NCBI GenBank assembly: GCA_002102555.1
Contig: MCFL01000016.1
Coordinates: 310,001-374,000, forward strand
Direction: 5' to 3'
DNA from: Catenaria anguillulae PL171
Taxonomy: Eukaryota > Blastocladiomycota > Blastocladiomycetes > Blastocladiales > Catenariaceae
DNA: 64,000 nucleotides
The translations under genes were made by a program, and so were the position numbers. Shown here one piece after another: positions 42,601 through 52,960 of the stretch (within the stretch, counting starts at the first letter, position 1; every line of letters begins with the position of its first letter). The notes under the pieces are model-generated. The model saw nothing but the letters and a program-made list of their open reading frames with translations, was not told the origin of the DNA and ran no database searches.

Positions 42601-45600
42601 CTCTTGTTGGCTGCGCCACGCCGTACACGAGCGAGGGTCCAATCTTGCGCAACCGCGACGCACCGGCAATCTTGATGAGTCCCGCCAAACTTGTTGCTGC
42701 TGAATCCACGGCCAACGCGGCCGCCATGGCGCCGCCCGTGACTTGCCCGTCACTCGAGTCGCCACCGCCGCCGCGGCCAACACGCTGATGCTTAGCAACC
42801 CAAAAGTCCACCTTGAGCAAGGTATTGGCACTCAGCATGACACCACTGCGCGTGCGCAACACATACCTCTCCACCTCTGCCAGCCTCAACCGCTGCTCAT
42901 CGTCGACGCCCACGGGCGTGCCCCTCAACCTCGCGTGATGTGCGCCCAGGATGGACAAGTCCTCGACGGGCCGGAACAGCGCCAACGGCATGCGCACGCC
43001 GACCCTTCCCCGGCGAATGCCTTCGGCCATCTTGACGATTTCTGGGCGCGCCCCCAACCACTCGCTAAAACTGGTGGAAAACCCGGCCTTGTGACCCGCT
43101 CCAGGATCTGCCACGTATGCGGCAAACGCCACAAGGTAAAAGTATCGCTCGAGGCAGTACACTGCCCTTTCGACATCCCCGCGCTCGCCGCCGCCCCCGC
43201 CGCCGCCGCCTGCTCCGGCGCCGTCCAGACTACCGCGCACACGATGCACCAGAATCTCTTCCCTGAGATGCACAAGCACCGCACACGCGTCAATCAACAA
43301 ATCCACGCGATGCTTTTCGGCGGCGCCCTGGTCCAGGACCCTAGTCAAATCATTGATGACGGCATAGTTGCCGCGCACGGCAGACAAGAGCGCATCGAGC
43401 AAAGCCGGGCGCGCAAGCGCCCACGCCAATGTGGGTGAGTACCCGGCCCCACCCATCATGGCCTCGGCTTGACCCGCCGCTGCATCCGCAAACGCACGAT
43501 CCAGCACGTGCACCACGCGCAACATGCCAACGCCTTCACCTGCTTGCTTTTCGAGCTCGCCCCAATCGCGGTCGTCAGCCCACGGCACAGGCACGGGATC
43601 CTTTTCGCCCCTTGCAAGCCGTTGGTGCCGACGAATCAGCATGGCCACGATGCACCCGAGCGTGGTACGCCCGCCGCCCATGCCGCAACTCACGAGCACG
43701 GGCGCGTCCACGGGGTGTGTGGCCAGGTGTTTGACGTACTCGTCGAGGTAATGGTCGTCGGGCGACTGCGACGGGGACACGGGAATGCGTGCAAAGGCAA
43801 GCGGAAACCCGAGGGCTTGCATGCGTGACACGAGGTCGCGCGATGTTAATATGTCGTCGGTGGTGGTGGGCGACACCCAGGTGGGCACAACACACCCGTC
43901 GGCCAATTCTTCGTGGACAAGGAGCAGGTTGCCTGAGAGGGCACATTCAACCAGCACGTCGTCGCGCAGGCGCGCCTCGAGTTGTTCGAGGCGTGTGCCG
44001 GAGATGCCGGCAAGCGTCGAGAGGTTGCGTCGCGGGTGGTCCATGTGGCGCAGCACGTAGGGGCGGCCACAAATGTACAGCAGGGGCTCTTCGCGGGTGC
44101 AGATCCAGATGGTGGGTGAGGTGGACGAGGTGGAGAGCAATGTCAAGATGGTGGCGAGACCAGAGGCTGTCGGTTGCGCAACGCCGTAGACGTTTTGGTC
44201 GTGCTACATACATTGTGTTATGCGAGGGCATGAGTGGATTCCACAGTAAGCAAAGGGGGAGACAATCAATGAAAGAGAAGCAAACCATGCGAAAATTTGG
44301 CGACCCATGGAGCCTCAATCCAAGACCGGGATTTACGGCCTGCGGGAAATGATCAGCTTTGAGAATAAAGTTACGAGCCAAGACTGCTCCCCGACGCGCA
44401 TTCAACACTGTCGCGACCGTTTTGTGCACAAGCGAATCCTTGACTTCCTGTCCGCTAGCGCCTGCGGCCGTAAACGCCGACGGTGTCGGCATGGTCGGCT
44501 GCGGCGTCAGCGGGTGGTGAAAGGGCGACGCGCTTGCGGCGCGCAGGTTCGAGTGCGATGCGGACGCTGATGAGGATGGATTGGCTGTGGTGGATACGGC
44601 AGACAGAAGAGCATGGTGGTCGACGAGCAGGCGGGAGCGCGACGACGACAGTCCCAAGGGCGCGGGTGAAGGTGAGGGCGAGGCAGACGGGGTTGAGAGG
44701 TGAGGGTGCGAAGAAGAGTGTGGGATGGACGACGAGGGGTTGGCCGAGGCGGGACGTGCGAGCGAGCGACCCAGGAGGTGCGGGAGAAGGTTTGGCGAGA
44801 GGGACGAGGGCGTGAGGCGGGCTGCACCTGGACCGGGAGATGAGGAAGAAGAAGTAGTGGCTGACGGAGTGCGCTTATGGCCGTGGCCAGGAACATGCGA
44901 CGAGTTAAGAATGGGCCGATTGTGACTGGCAGAACCCGCGCCGTCTGGTTGCGCCTGGGTGCCGCCAGCAGCAATAGCAGCGAGTCCCGAGATGGAGCCA
45001 CTAGACGTGACATTGGGTGACGCGGGGCCCGAGACTGTTCTTGGCCTTTGGAGCGAGGGCGGGATCGAGTCGAGCGACAAGCGGGCCGAAGGCAGGAGGC
45101 GCAGGGCAGCCGCGGTGGCGCCCGAGAGCCTGCGACCGTGTCCGATATGGTGCTGGTGATGATGGTGCGTGGTCCCTTGGGCAGACGCAGACGCAGACCG
45201 ATGCTGTTCGGGCTGCGTGTCCTCAACGTCTTGGGTGACGATGGGCAGGCCCGCATGCGCGTGCTGCGGCTGAGGTTCCGTGATGGACCGGTGCGCGTGC
45301 GGAGGTGTCTCTGAAGAGTCCATCGTGTCCGTGTCCGAGCGGGTGTTGGTGCCGGGCGCGTGCGTCTCTGAAAAAGTGGTCGCTAATGGAGGCGACAGTG
45401 GAGATGTGCGGTATTGCGCAGAGTCTCTGTGCTTTGCATGAGCCGGTACCGTCTTGCCGTACGGATTGCCATTTCGATCGCGACCGCGAGAGAAAGCCGA
45501 AGCCATCATGTGATTCCATGAGCCGTCACCAAAAGAGGATCGACGGCCCGAGTTTTTGGAGTTTGTGGACTGGGAAAAGCAAGGCAGCAGCAAGGCAGGA

Positions 45601-45617
45601 AGTAGAGTGGGAACCAT
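39643..45617 (-). CDS. Paladin-like protein with three tyrosine-phosphatase-type repeats
   Basis: Exons 44286-45617, 41803-44203 and 39643-41717 join in frame across 82- and 85-nt GT-AG introns to give about 1,935 residues (1,899 if the ATG at 45509 is used). The first 400 residues are Ser/Pro/His low complexity. Three homologous units follow, each with a 'xYGVAQPT' or related opening, an LREEP..Y.N..P.VLR block and a phosphatase loop: CGMGGGR (Cys at 43685-43687), DQVGLGR (Asp at 42017-42019) and CQMGRGR (Cys at 40318-40320). Paladin (PALD1) has such repeated CX5R domains and acts in phosphoinositide or receptor signalling in animals; activity in fungi is uncertain. The middle unit has Asp in place of the catalytic Cys and so should be inactive. 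The 3' end lies close to remnants. Confidence 0.85.
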
Positions 45618-45793
45618 CGAGCCGAGAATGAAAATGCACTCTATGTAAATATGTACATATGCTACGAAGAATGGAAAGTGCAGAAGGATTGAGACGCCCA
45701 CTCACGTTGCTACACGCAATTGGGGAGCTGCCCCAGTCAATATCCCCTCACTTCCCCTGTGTAGCATCAAAGAAACCTCGTCCGTCCATTGAT

Positions 45794-47515
45794 TTACCTC
45801 GAAAGCAATCGTGCGAGCGACTCGTGCACATCGGCCACCTCCAACCTCTTGCCCAACCTAACCAATTCTCCTCTCAAGCCCTCATCCTCACCCAACGCGT
45901 CTACCCCAACTCGCACATTTCGCATCTCCAAACATGCCAACAGCTGCACCTGCACCAGCTCGCACAACACCTCGCCCGTCAAGCTGCACCACGTCTCACA
46001 CCCGCCATACACTGACGGAACCACCAACGCTTGGAGCCGCGGCATTGTCCGCGCCACAGGCACATACGCCATGCGTGGCGGCAACCAGTCCGGGTTATCG
46101 CTATGCCAAAGCAAGCAATCCGGCTGATCGCATACCAGCGTCAGTTGGCGCACATTGTCAAGCTCGATCCGAGACTGGGTACCAAGTGCACCGTCAAACA
46201 CGCCGGGTGCAAGTGACATGCCAATGGTCAGGTGTGTCAGCACGGGAAGCGTGATGGGAAACGTTGAAATGGAATCCATGGCAATGGGCTCGTCAAGTTC
46301 AAGATCGAGCACGAGTGATTGCAAACTGACTTGCCGAAACACGCTTGACAAGGTTCCAGGGTGAGACAAGTCAAGCCGAGGAACCATGGCGCGGTACTCG
46401 AGATGCGTCAATTGATTCCACTCTAGGCAAGCGCTTGATTCGTGCACCGGCGGCGAGGAAACCAAATCCCCGCCACCAAAGGGACACATCATGACATCCA
46501 CACGAGCGTGTCTTGTATGTGCTGGGATTGGAATCCGTGGGCACGCGCCAGTCAACGAGACGAGCATGTCCAGGTTGGCGAGTGGGTACATTGGAACAAC
46601 GCCCAGTGGGATTCGCAGGGAGTCGGGCCATGAGCTGTTGACCAAGATCCGGATTTGCGTGAGCCGGTCAGGGTCGAAACGGCAGAGGAAGGACGATTGA
46701 GAAAACAGCTGGTGGTACGTGGCCAGATTCAGGGAGACTGACGCATCGAGGAGGTGCAGGGTGAGCGATCGGACGAGTGGGAGCGGGACTGGGACGAGAA
46801 CGATCAAGTCGTCGACGATTTGAATCTGGTCCTAGGTGAATGCACTGAGAAGTCAAGAACATAGGTGAAAAGCGAGCGATACATGGAGAGCATGGCGCAC
46901 TTGGTTGGCATCGAACCATCCTTGAGGCAAATGCTGCCGCCATAGACTCGCTACAGATGCCACGATCGCATCCACAGATTTGAGCTTTTCATTTGCAACC
47001 ATCGACCACAAGTACAACCCTCCTCCCTCCCTCATAACAAACGGAAACACCTCCGGAACTCGTGAAATGCCCTGCACATGTTTGCGCACTGTGCTATCCG
47101 CCGACCACTGGCCGCAAAACGGCGGCAAATACCTCGACTCAACAAAGTCCACATGCGCCTGATACAACCGTTGCTCGCGGTTCTGATCCATCTTCGCCCA
47201 TTTAATGTCGTGTCTCGCACGCGCCACAGCCGACGCAGACGTGTCGACTGGTGCCGGACTCGCTGGAAAGGCGCCGCTGGCGCAAAAGGAGACGCCAAGC
47301 TCCGACCACAACACGGTAAACGCGGCGGCGTATGTATCTCGACACACCCAGCTGAGGCGCGTCAAGTCATGGCGCCAGCGCGGGTTATGAGGACACTGTT
47401 GTGGTTGAATCAACAGATGAGGGCGACTTGATCGGTGTGAAGTAGCGGTTGGCGCGAGGTGAGCGACGACAAGTGTCCAGACGTCGAGAGGAAGTGGGGC
47501 GGAGTGGCGGGACAT
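45794..47515 (-). CDS. F-box-like protein with C-terminal solenoid
   Basis: Exons 46883-47515 and 45794-46831 join in frame across a 51-nt intron (GTATCG...CACCTAG), giving 556 residues from ATG 47515. The start SAPLPLDVWTLVVAHLAP and the later LTRLSWVCRDTYAAAFTVLW fit an F-box (LP.dv...i...L ... L..vCr.wr.aa...LW) with an insert. The second exon reads as irregular leucine-rich strands (LTHLEYRAMVPRLDLS, LVLDLELDEPI, RIELDNVRQLTLVCD, MPRLQALVVPSVYGG). F-box proteins recruit substrates to SCF ubiquitin ligases. A truncated copy follows upstream on the same strand at 47633-48501. The start was chosen because the longer frame upstream (to 47623) has no support. Confidence 0.7.
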
Positions 47516-47632
47516 GAATGCGCATGAAGTGTGAATGCATGGGGTGCTCTTCCGGTACAACGTGCTAGCCTTCGATGATTGCTGGTTGTCAAAGAGCAGG
47601 ATAAGACGCATTGAAGACATCAAGTATTCATC

Positions 47633-48501
47633 TCAATTTCCAGTGGAACATGACAAACTCATCACACGCAACCTCTGGCCCAGCTCGAAAAGCTGCATCC
47701 CCGTCAAGCCAACACCTGCGTCGCCACCAACGACATATGAGCACATGTACACGTTCGGAACCGACATGCGAACCAGACATGGCAACTGGACAATCTCGGC
47801 CATCACTTGGGGCGAAAAGCTGCAGATTGCCGGGCAGTCACAATACGTGGGCGGAATCGTGAATGATTGCAGCCGAGGCATGGTGGACGAGAGCAGCACA
47901 TGCAGGATGGCGGGCGGCATATCCCGCTGGCACTCACGCTTGACTGGCCACAAAACTCTGTCGATCATGTCGCACACACAAGCGTGAGGTGCTCGAGTTT
48001 GTGCAGGTGAATTGACGAGCCCAGGCGCACGTGCGCAAACGCCGATTGGGCCAGGCGCATGGGGACCGTGTGTTGTTTGAGGTTTGGAAGCACAAAGGGA
48101 AAGTCAGGTCGTGGGAATGTGGATGCTGCGGCTGTACGACTTTGTGTAAACGTCGAGCGTCAAGGAATGCATCTATGGGTGCCGAAAGGCGCATGAAAAT
48201 CGATTGGAGGGGTCCAAGAGGTCTGTGTTATAGATTTCGGTATGGTAGTCAAAGTGGGTTATGTGCATGAGTGGTCATAGCTTGCCACCAGCGTGTAGTG
48301 GATCAGCGTCACCGTCACAAGTGGCTTCGGACAGCGTGGGACGTCACCTTTGCCGCGAAATGCCAGTCGAAGCTCGGGCCACAAGAGGGGAAAGGCTGCC
48401 ATGTAAGTGTCTCGGCAGGCCCAGCCAAATCGGACCAGGTCTCGGCGCCAGTGCGGTGCGAATCTGTGATGTCTCACCTCTGTCATCGCGCCCACGACCA
48501 A
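47633..48501 (-). pseudogene. Truncated tandem copy of the F-box-like gene
   Basis: Minus-strand 48501-48259 encodes WRRDLVRFGWACRDTYMAAF and LLWPELRLAF, matching WRHDLTRLSWVCRDTYAAAF and LWSELGVSF of the neighbouring gene. Minus-strand 47977-47633 encodes MPRLQSFTIPPTYCDCPAIC and LGQRLRVMSLS, matching that gene's C-terminal MPRLQALVVPSVYGGCETWC and LGKRLEVADVH. The middle 700 or so bases of the full gene are missing or unrecognisable, and no single frame links the two ends. This is a tandem duplicate that lost its centre. Confidence 0.65.
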
Positions 48502-48756
48502 GTGAGACAGAATGGCGTTGAGTCAGTGTCACTGCCACAGTCTTCTCCTCCCGAGATGCCGTCACAGTGAAACGAACTTACATGTGTACATAGGGCGACC
48601 AGGATGCCTGGCCGTACCTAGTGTCCATCTTTACCTTGTGCCAACTTCTTGAACGATTTTACCGACTTCACAGCTTGAAAGACGCTGCGCTTGACATTGC
48701 CACCTTCTTGTCAAATGGCTTGCCATGGATCAACCGGCCAGCGAGTGCATGAGCGC

Positions 48757-49719
48757 CAGGGTTTCTCTTTCACCAGCCAGTGAATTTCACCAGTCTTCAC
48801 GTGAATGGTTTTCACCTTCACTTCACTTCACAATCCCCCCACCATTCACCCCCAAACGTGGTGAAAGGTGAACGTTCACCCGTGAAAGGTGAATCATGAT
48901 TTCACTTCACCGTGACTTTTCACCGGGTGCCAATATATACTTTGACGGTTGCGTGCATGCAGCCTCGCTTCCATGAACAAACACAGACACAAGCGACATG
49001 TGTTGCACGTGAAATGAGAAGCTTCGGTAACAACCTTTCGTGTTCCCATTATCTCACACTGGGTACCAACCGGTCACAGGCCACAGCAGAGCTCATGATG
49101 GCCAACTAACTCGAGTAACATATAAAGGTCGACCTGACCGAGTGTTTGGAATGGGAAATGTACGTGGATCGATGCCAAAGCGACCAAGTCGTGGTCCCTG
49201 TCAACGCGTCCGTGAACAATTGTTTTGGTGCTGTGTCCGCTTGGTGGAGAGTGAATGGGAACCGATTCCCAACGCTCTACCGGATGTACTTGGATTTTGC
49301 CAACTACCCTGGCACAGCAGTGGAGTCTGAGCGTGCGTTCAGTGGTGCTGGCCGCTTGTTGTCGGTTGTGAGAAATCGCATGTTGAGTGACTCGGCCCAA
49401 GCTCTGCTGACGCAGTCCAGTTGGTTGGAGCTAGCTCTGACTCTGACGCCAGACATGCCACTTGCGCTGATGAGGCAGCTGCACGCCAAGAACAATTGAG
49501 ATAGTTAATATATGCAGCTGATGTTTCGTGTATTTTTACATGCAATTGGTCTTCACATGCTTTCACCCACTTTCACCATTTTCACCTCCATTCACTTCAC
49601 CATTTACCCCGACGACTGGTGAATCGTGAACAGTTCACCGGTGAAAGTGAAGGGTCATTTCACTGATGAAAGTGAAAGTGAACGATTCACTTTCACTTTC
49701 ACGTGAAACAGAAACCCTG
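48757..49719 (+). mobile_element. Short hAT element with terminal repeats and C-terminal transposase exon
   Basis: The element begins CAGGGTTTCTCTTTCAC and ends with the inverted partner (reverse complement CAGGGTTTCTGTTTCAC, one mismatch in 17). It is flanked by the identical 8-base target duplication ATGAGCGC (48749-48756 and 49720-49727). Length, TIR and 8-bp duplication are those of the hAT superfamily. The plus-strand frame around 49146-49499 encodes the hAT C-terminal dimerisation domain (FPTLYRMYLDFANYPGTAVE, SERAFSGAGRLLS, RNRML). The rest of the transposase, including the catalytic core, is absent, so this is an internally deleted, non-autonomous copy. Many GTGAAA/TTTCAC motifs crowd both ends, as hAT transposase-binding sites do. 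Confidence 0.9.
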
Positions 49720-49727
49720 ATGAGCGC
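49720..49727. repeat. Target-site duplication of the hAT element (right copy)
   Basis: ATGAGCGC, identical to 48749-48756 on the other side of the element. Confidence 0.9.
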
Positions 49728-49981
49728 ATGGCCGCACACCGTCTGTTTCATCCGCTCTCAGGACCTGCCGACCGTTCGCCAACGCAATGCAAAAGTGGCC
49801 GGCCAGGCGGGCGCCGACGGTCGATCCGAGTCGAGTCGGGATGATGTGCTTCAGCCTGAGTTGAGCCTTGGCGGTGAGGACGACAACGCAACGCGACAAC
49901 GTGTCATTTTTTTTTGGCCATTGCCACTGCCCATCGGTAGCGGCGGCGGCTTGGCCCGACCCGATCCGATCAGCGAGAACC

Positions 49982-52522
49982 ATGTACATTGTCACGCTCT
50001 CCCGACAAATCTCAGCAACAAGTATCCACGATGCAAACATGAGTGCCGCCGACAATAACAGCTCCAGTGTCCTTCCGCTCGACACGGTCTCGGTGACGGA
50101 CCTGCTGCTGCGCAACCAGGTCGGCCTCGACAACTGGGAGCGTGCCCGCCCGCAGCCGCTACGCATCTCTGTCCACGTCCAAGCACCCACGCAGCACGCG
50201 GGCGCCCGCGACTTGCTGCTCCCCGAGGCCATCAACTATGGCGACTTATCGCGGCTCATTGCCCTTCACGCTGACGACGCAGACCCGGCCGCCGCCGCCA
50301 AGGCCGATGCGACAAACCCGCCCGTGAAAAAGTTCAAGTCCATGGAGGCCCTGGCCGTCCACTTGACGGCCGCCATCTTGACAAAGTTCAAGGCTGCACA
50401 CTCGGTTGCCGTTCACATTGAAAAGCCGAGGGCCTTGCTGCACGCAGAGTGCGCTGGCGTACGGGTCTCCCGTGATCGCTCATCGCTCACGGCCGTATCG
50501 CCGCCGCCCGCCACGATTCAGGATGATGCAATCTACATTCGTTCCTTGTCCGTGTCCACCATCATCGGCATCCACCCTTGGGAGCGTGACGAAAAGCAGC
50601 TTGTTCATGTCCACCTCGACTTGTACCCTCCCAACCCGCTTTCGGCCAACGACGACCGCGTGCCCAAGGCCTACAACTACCGCCGCATTGCCAATGCCGT
50701 GCAAGCGCAAGTCGAGTCCTCGGCGTACAAGACGGTCGAGGCACTTTGCCATCATCTCGCCCGCTTTTTGCTCGAGCGCATTCACGTCCACAAGTGTACA
50801 GTGCAAGTGAGCAAGCCGTCAGCGCTGGTTTTCGCCAAGACGGCTGGCGTCAAAGTGACCCGGGACCAAGTCTGGCTGGCGAGCTTGTTGCGTGAGGAAA
50901 TGAACCGCACACCGCCACTGATCGAGCCTGTCCTGGGGTCTGGCGAAACGGACAATGACCCGTTTTTGCCCTCCCGGCTGTCCACCATTCCTCGCCCGCT
51001 CCTCACGCCGCCCGTTGACCCATCCTTTAACCTGGCCTACCTGGCACTCGGCACCAACCTGGGCGACCGCGCAGCAAACATCCACCGCGCCCTGCGCCTG
51101 CTCACCACGCATCCGACCGCGCGTGTGATCATGGCCGACACGTCCTTCCTGTACGAAACACCGCCCATGTACGTGACGGACCAGCCAGCGTTCCTCAATG
51201 CCGCGTGCAAGATTTACACGCCACTTGCGCCGCTGGCGCTGCTTGATGTGCTCAAAGAGATTGAGGCACAGATGGGGAGGGACTTGAGCGGGAATGCGTT
51301 GAGGAATGGACCGAGACCGATTGATTTGGACATTTTGATGTACTTTACCAAGGGTGCAACACATCAAGTCGAGATCTCGTCCGATAGATTGGAGTTGCCG
51401 CATCAGAGGATGGGCGAGAGGGAGTTTGTGTTGCGGCCGCTTGCCGAGTACGTTTCTTGTTTTCATTTTTCTGCGTCAACGTTTATCTTGCCTCACACAA
51501 CGCACGTCCGATGTAGTATTGCCGCCGATGTAGACCACCCAACACACTTTCGCACCATTTCCAAACTGTTGGCGCTTTTGGTCCACAAGCACCAATCCGC
51601 CGACCCGACCTACGTGCCCATCCACCGCGTGCTTCCCTTCCCCTTGGCCTCCCCTGCTGCCCCGCCCACAACCTGGCACTGGGCCAAGCAAACCTACGTC
51701 ATGGGCATCCTCAACATCACGCCCGACTCGTTCTCTGACGGCGGTGACTTGTTTGACTCGACGGCCGTGGCTGTTGCTGCCGCACAACGCATGGTTGCTC
51801 AAGGTGCACATTTGCTCGACATTGGCGGGCAATCCACGCGCCCGGGCGCCAACCAGATTGGCGCACAAGCCGAGCTTGCGCGCGTGCTGCCCGTGATTCA
51901 GGCCATTCGTGCCGCAGGCATTTTGACACCTTTATCCATTGACACGTATCACGCGAGCGTTGCGCGCGCGGCTGTGCTTGCGGGCTGCTCGCTCGTCAAT
52001 GACGTGACTGGCGGGTTGGGCGATCCGGACATGCTCCGTGTCGTGGCAGAGTTGCAGGTGCCGTACTGTGCAATGCACATGCGTGGCGACCCGCAGACCA
52101 TGGCAAGCTTGACAAAGTACGACGAGGGCGTGGTGCCGGGAGTTGCGCGCGAGTTGCACGCGCGCGTCAAGGCCGCCCTTTCAGCAGGCGTGCACCGGTG
52201 GAACGTGATTGTGGATCCTGGCATTGGGTTTGCGAAAAACGCGGGCCAGAACTTTGTGCTTGTGTCGCAACTGGGCTACGTGTGCGAGCTGGCGTTTGGC
52301 CAAGGCGGGTTTCCTGTGCTTGTGGGCCCAAGTCGCAAGCGGTTCATTGGCGAGGCCACGGGCAAGGTCGCAAACGCAAAGGAGAGGGGATGGGGTACCG
52401 CGGCCGCAGTCGCCGCGTGTGTGGCGGGAGGCGCAGATGTGGTGAGGGTACATGATGTGGCCGAGATGGCCGACGTGGTCCGGGTCAGCGATCGCGTGTG
52501 GAGGGAGCAGGTGGCCGAGTGA
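49982..52522 (+). CDS. FOL1: Trifunctional folate synthesis protein (DHNA/HPPK/DHPS)
   Basis: 823 residues with four domains in order. Two dihydroneopterin-aldolase units (about 50060-50480 and 50530-50850) show V.V...T.I.G..PWERD-type motifs. The HPPK unit has YLALGTNLGDRAANIHRALR, FLYETPPMYVTDQPAFLNA, NGPRPIDLDILMY. The DHPS unit has YVMGILNITPDSFSDGGDLF, LDIGGQSTRPGA, SIDTYHASVARAA, NDVTGG, DPGIGFAK and GPSRKRFIG. It makes dihydropteroate from dihydroneopterin. The Thr-Arg-Pro of the sulfonamide-contact loop is unaltered. Intron 51448-51516 (GTACGT...GATGTAG) is 69 nt, a multiple of three without stops, so it can be mistaken for coding; removing it restores the family's LADIAADVDHP. ATG 49982 gives an Arg/Ser-containing, acid-free start like a mitochondrial presequence; ATG 50039 is the alternative. 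Confidence 0.93.
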   Translation: MYIVTLSRQISATSIHDANMSAADNNSSSVLPLDTVSVTDLLLRNQVGLDNWERARPQPLRISVHVQAPTQHAGARDLLLPEAINYGDLSRLIALHADDADPAAAAKADATNPPVKKFKSMEALAVHLTAAILTKFKAAHSVAVHIEKPRALLHAECAGVRVSRDRSSLTAVSPPPATIQDDAIYIRSLSVSTIIGIHPWERDEKQLVHVHLDLYPPNPLSANDDRVPKAYNYRRIANAVQAQVESSAYKTVEALCHHLARFLLERIHVHKCTVQVSKPSALVFAKTAGVKVTRDQVWLASLLREEMNRTPPLIEPVLGSGETDNDPFLPSRLSTIPRPLLTPPVDPSFNLAYLALGTNLGDRAANIHRALRLLTTHPTARVIMADTSFLYETPPMYVTDQPAFLNAACKIYTPLAPLALLDVLKEIEAQMGRDLSGNALRNGPRPIDLDILMYFTKGATHQVEISSDRLELPHQRMGEREFVLRPLAEYVSCFHFSASTFILPHTTHVRCSIAADVDHPTHFRTISKLLALLVHKHQSADPTYVPIHRVLPFPLASPAAPPTTWHWAKQTYVMGILNITPDSFSDGGDLFDSTAVAVAAAQRMVAQGAHLLDIGGQSTRPGANQIGAQAELARVLPVIQAIRAAGILTPLSIDTYHASVARAAVLAGCSLVNDVTGGLGDPDMLRVVAELQVPYCAMHMRGDPQTMASLTKYDEGVVPGVARELHARVKAALSAGVHRWNVIVDPGIGFAKNAGQNFVLVSQLGYVCELAFGQGGFPVLVGPSRKRFIGEATGKVANAKERGWGTAAAVAACVAGGADVVRVHDVAEMADVVRVSDRVWREQVAE

Positions 52523-52960
52523 GCAAGTGAGTGTGTTTTTGACTTCTCAACGTATACATGGTGTTGTGTTGTTTCCTCTCTGTTTCTCTTTCTCTAGCTG
52601 TACAAACAAGTTTCGATCTACATTCCGTCGGTCCGACCTTTCCGAAACATGCCTGGCTGAGAAGCAAAGCCAATGCAAGCAAAAGCGAGGAGGAGCCAGC
52701 GCCACTCGCCACTCGCTGACCGATCGCGAGTCCCCGAGGGTTGATTGTCTCGCACTCGCTCCTAGTGCCACTGCGTGTGACACGCGCAAAGAGCAAATGC
52801 CAGTGTTGCTTCCGATCTTTCCGAAGAGAATGCACATGTCAGCCTCCCTCAGACCTTCACGACAACATCCGTTCAAATTCAAAAGGGCCCCGCGCTCCCT
52901 CTTTGCAGCCTGCTACCTCCATGCTCCAATGCACTCTGCCAGTCAAATGTCCCCACGACC

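Noticed and set aside
48770-48930. Dense TTTCAC/GTGAAA repeats as a CRISPR-like or regulatory array
   Set aside because: They are irregular, lie inside both ends of the hAT element and match its subterminal repeats; there are no spacers of even length.
51448-51516. FOL1 intron sequence as coding (one uninterrupted frame)
   Set aside because: GT-AG borders and restoration of the HPPK C-terminal motif after removal favour an intron.
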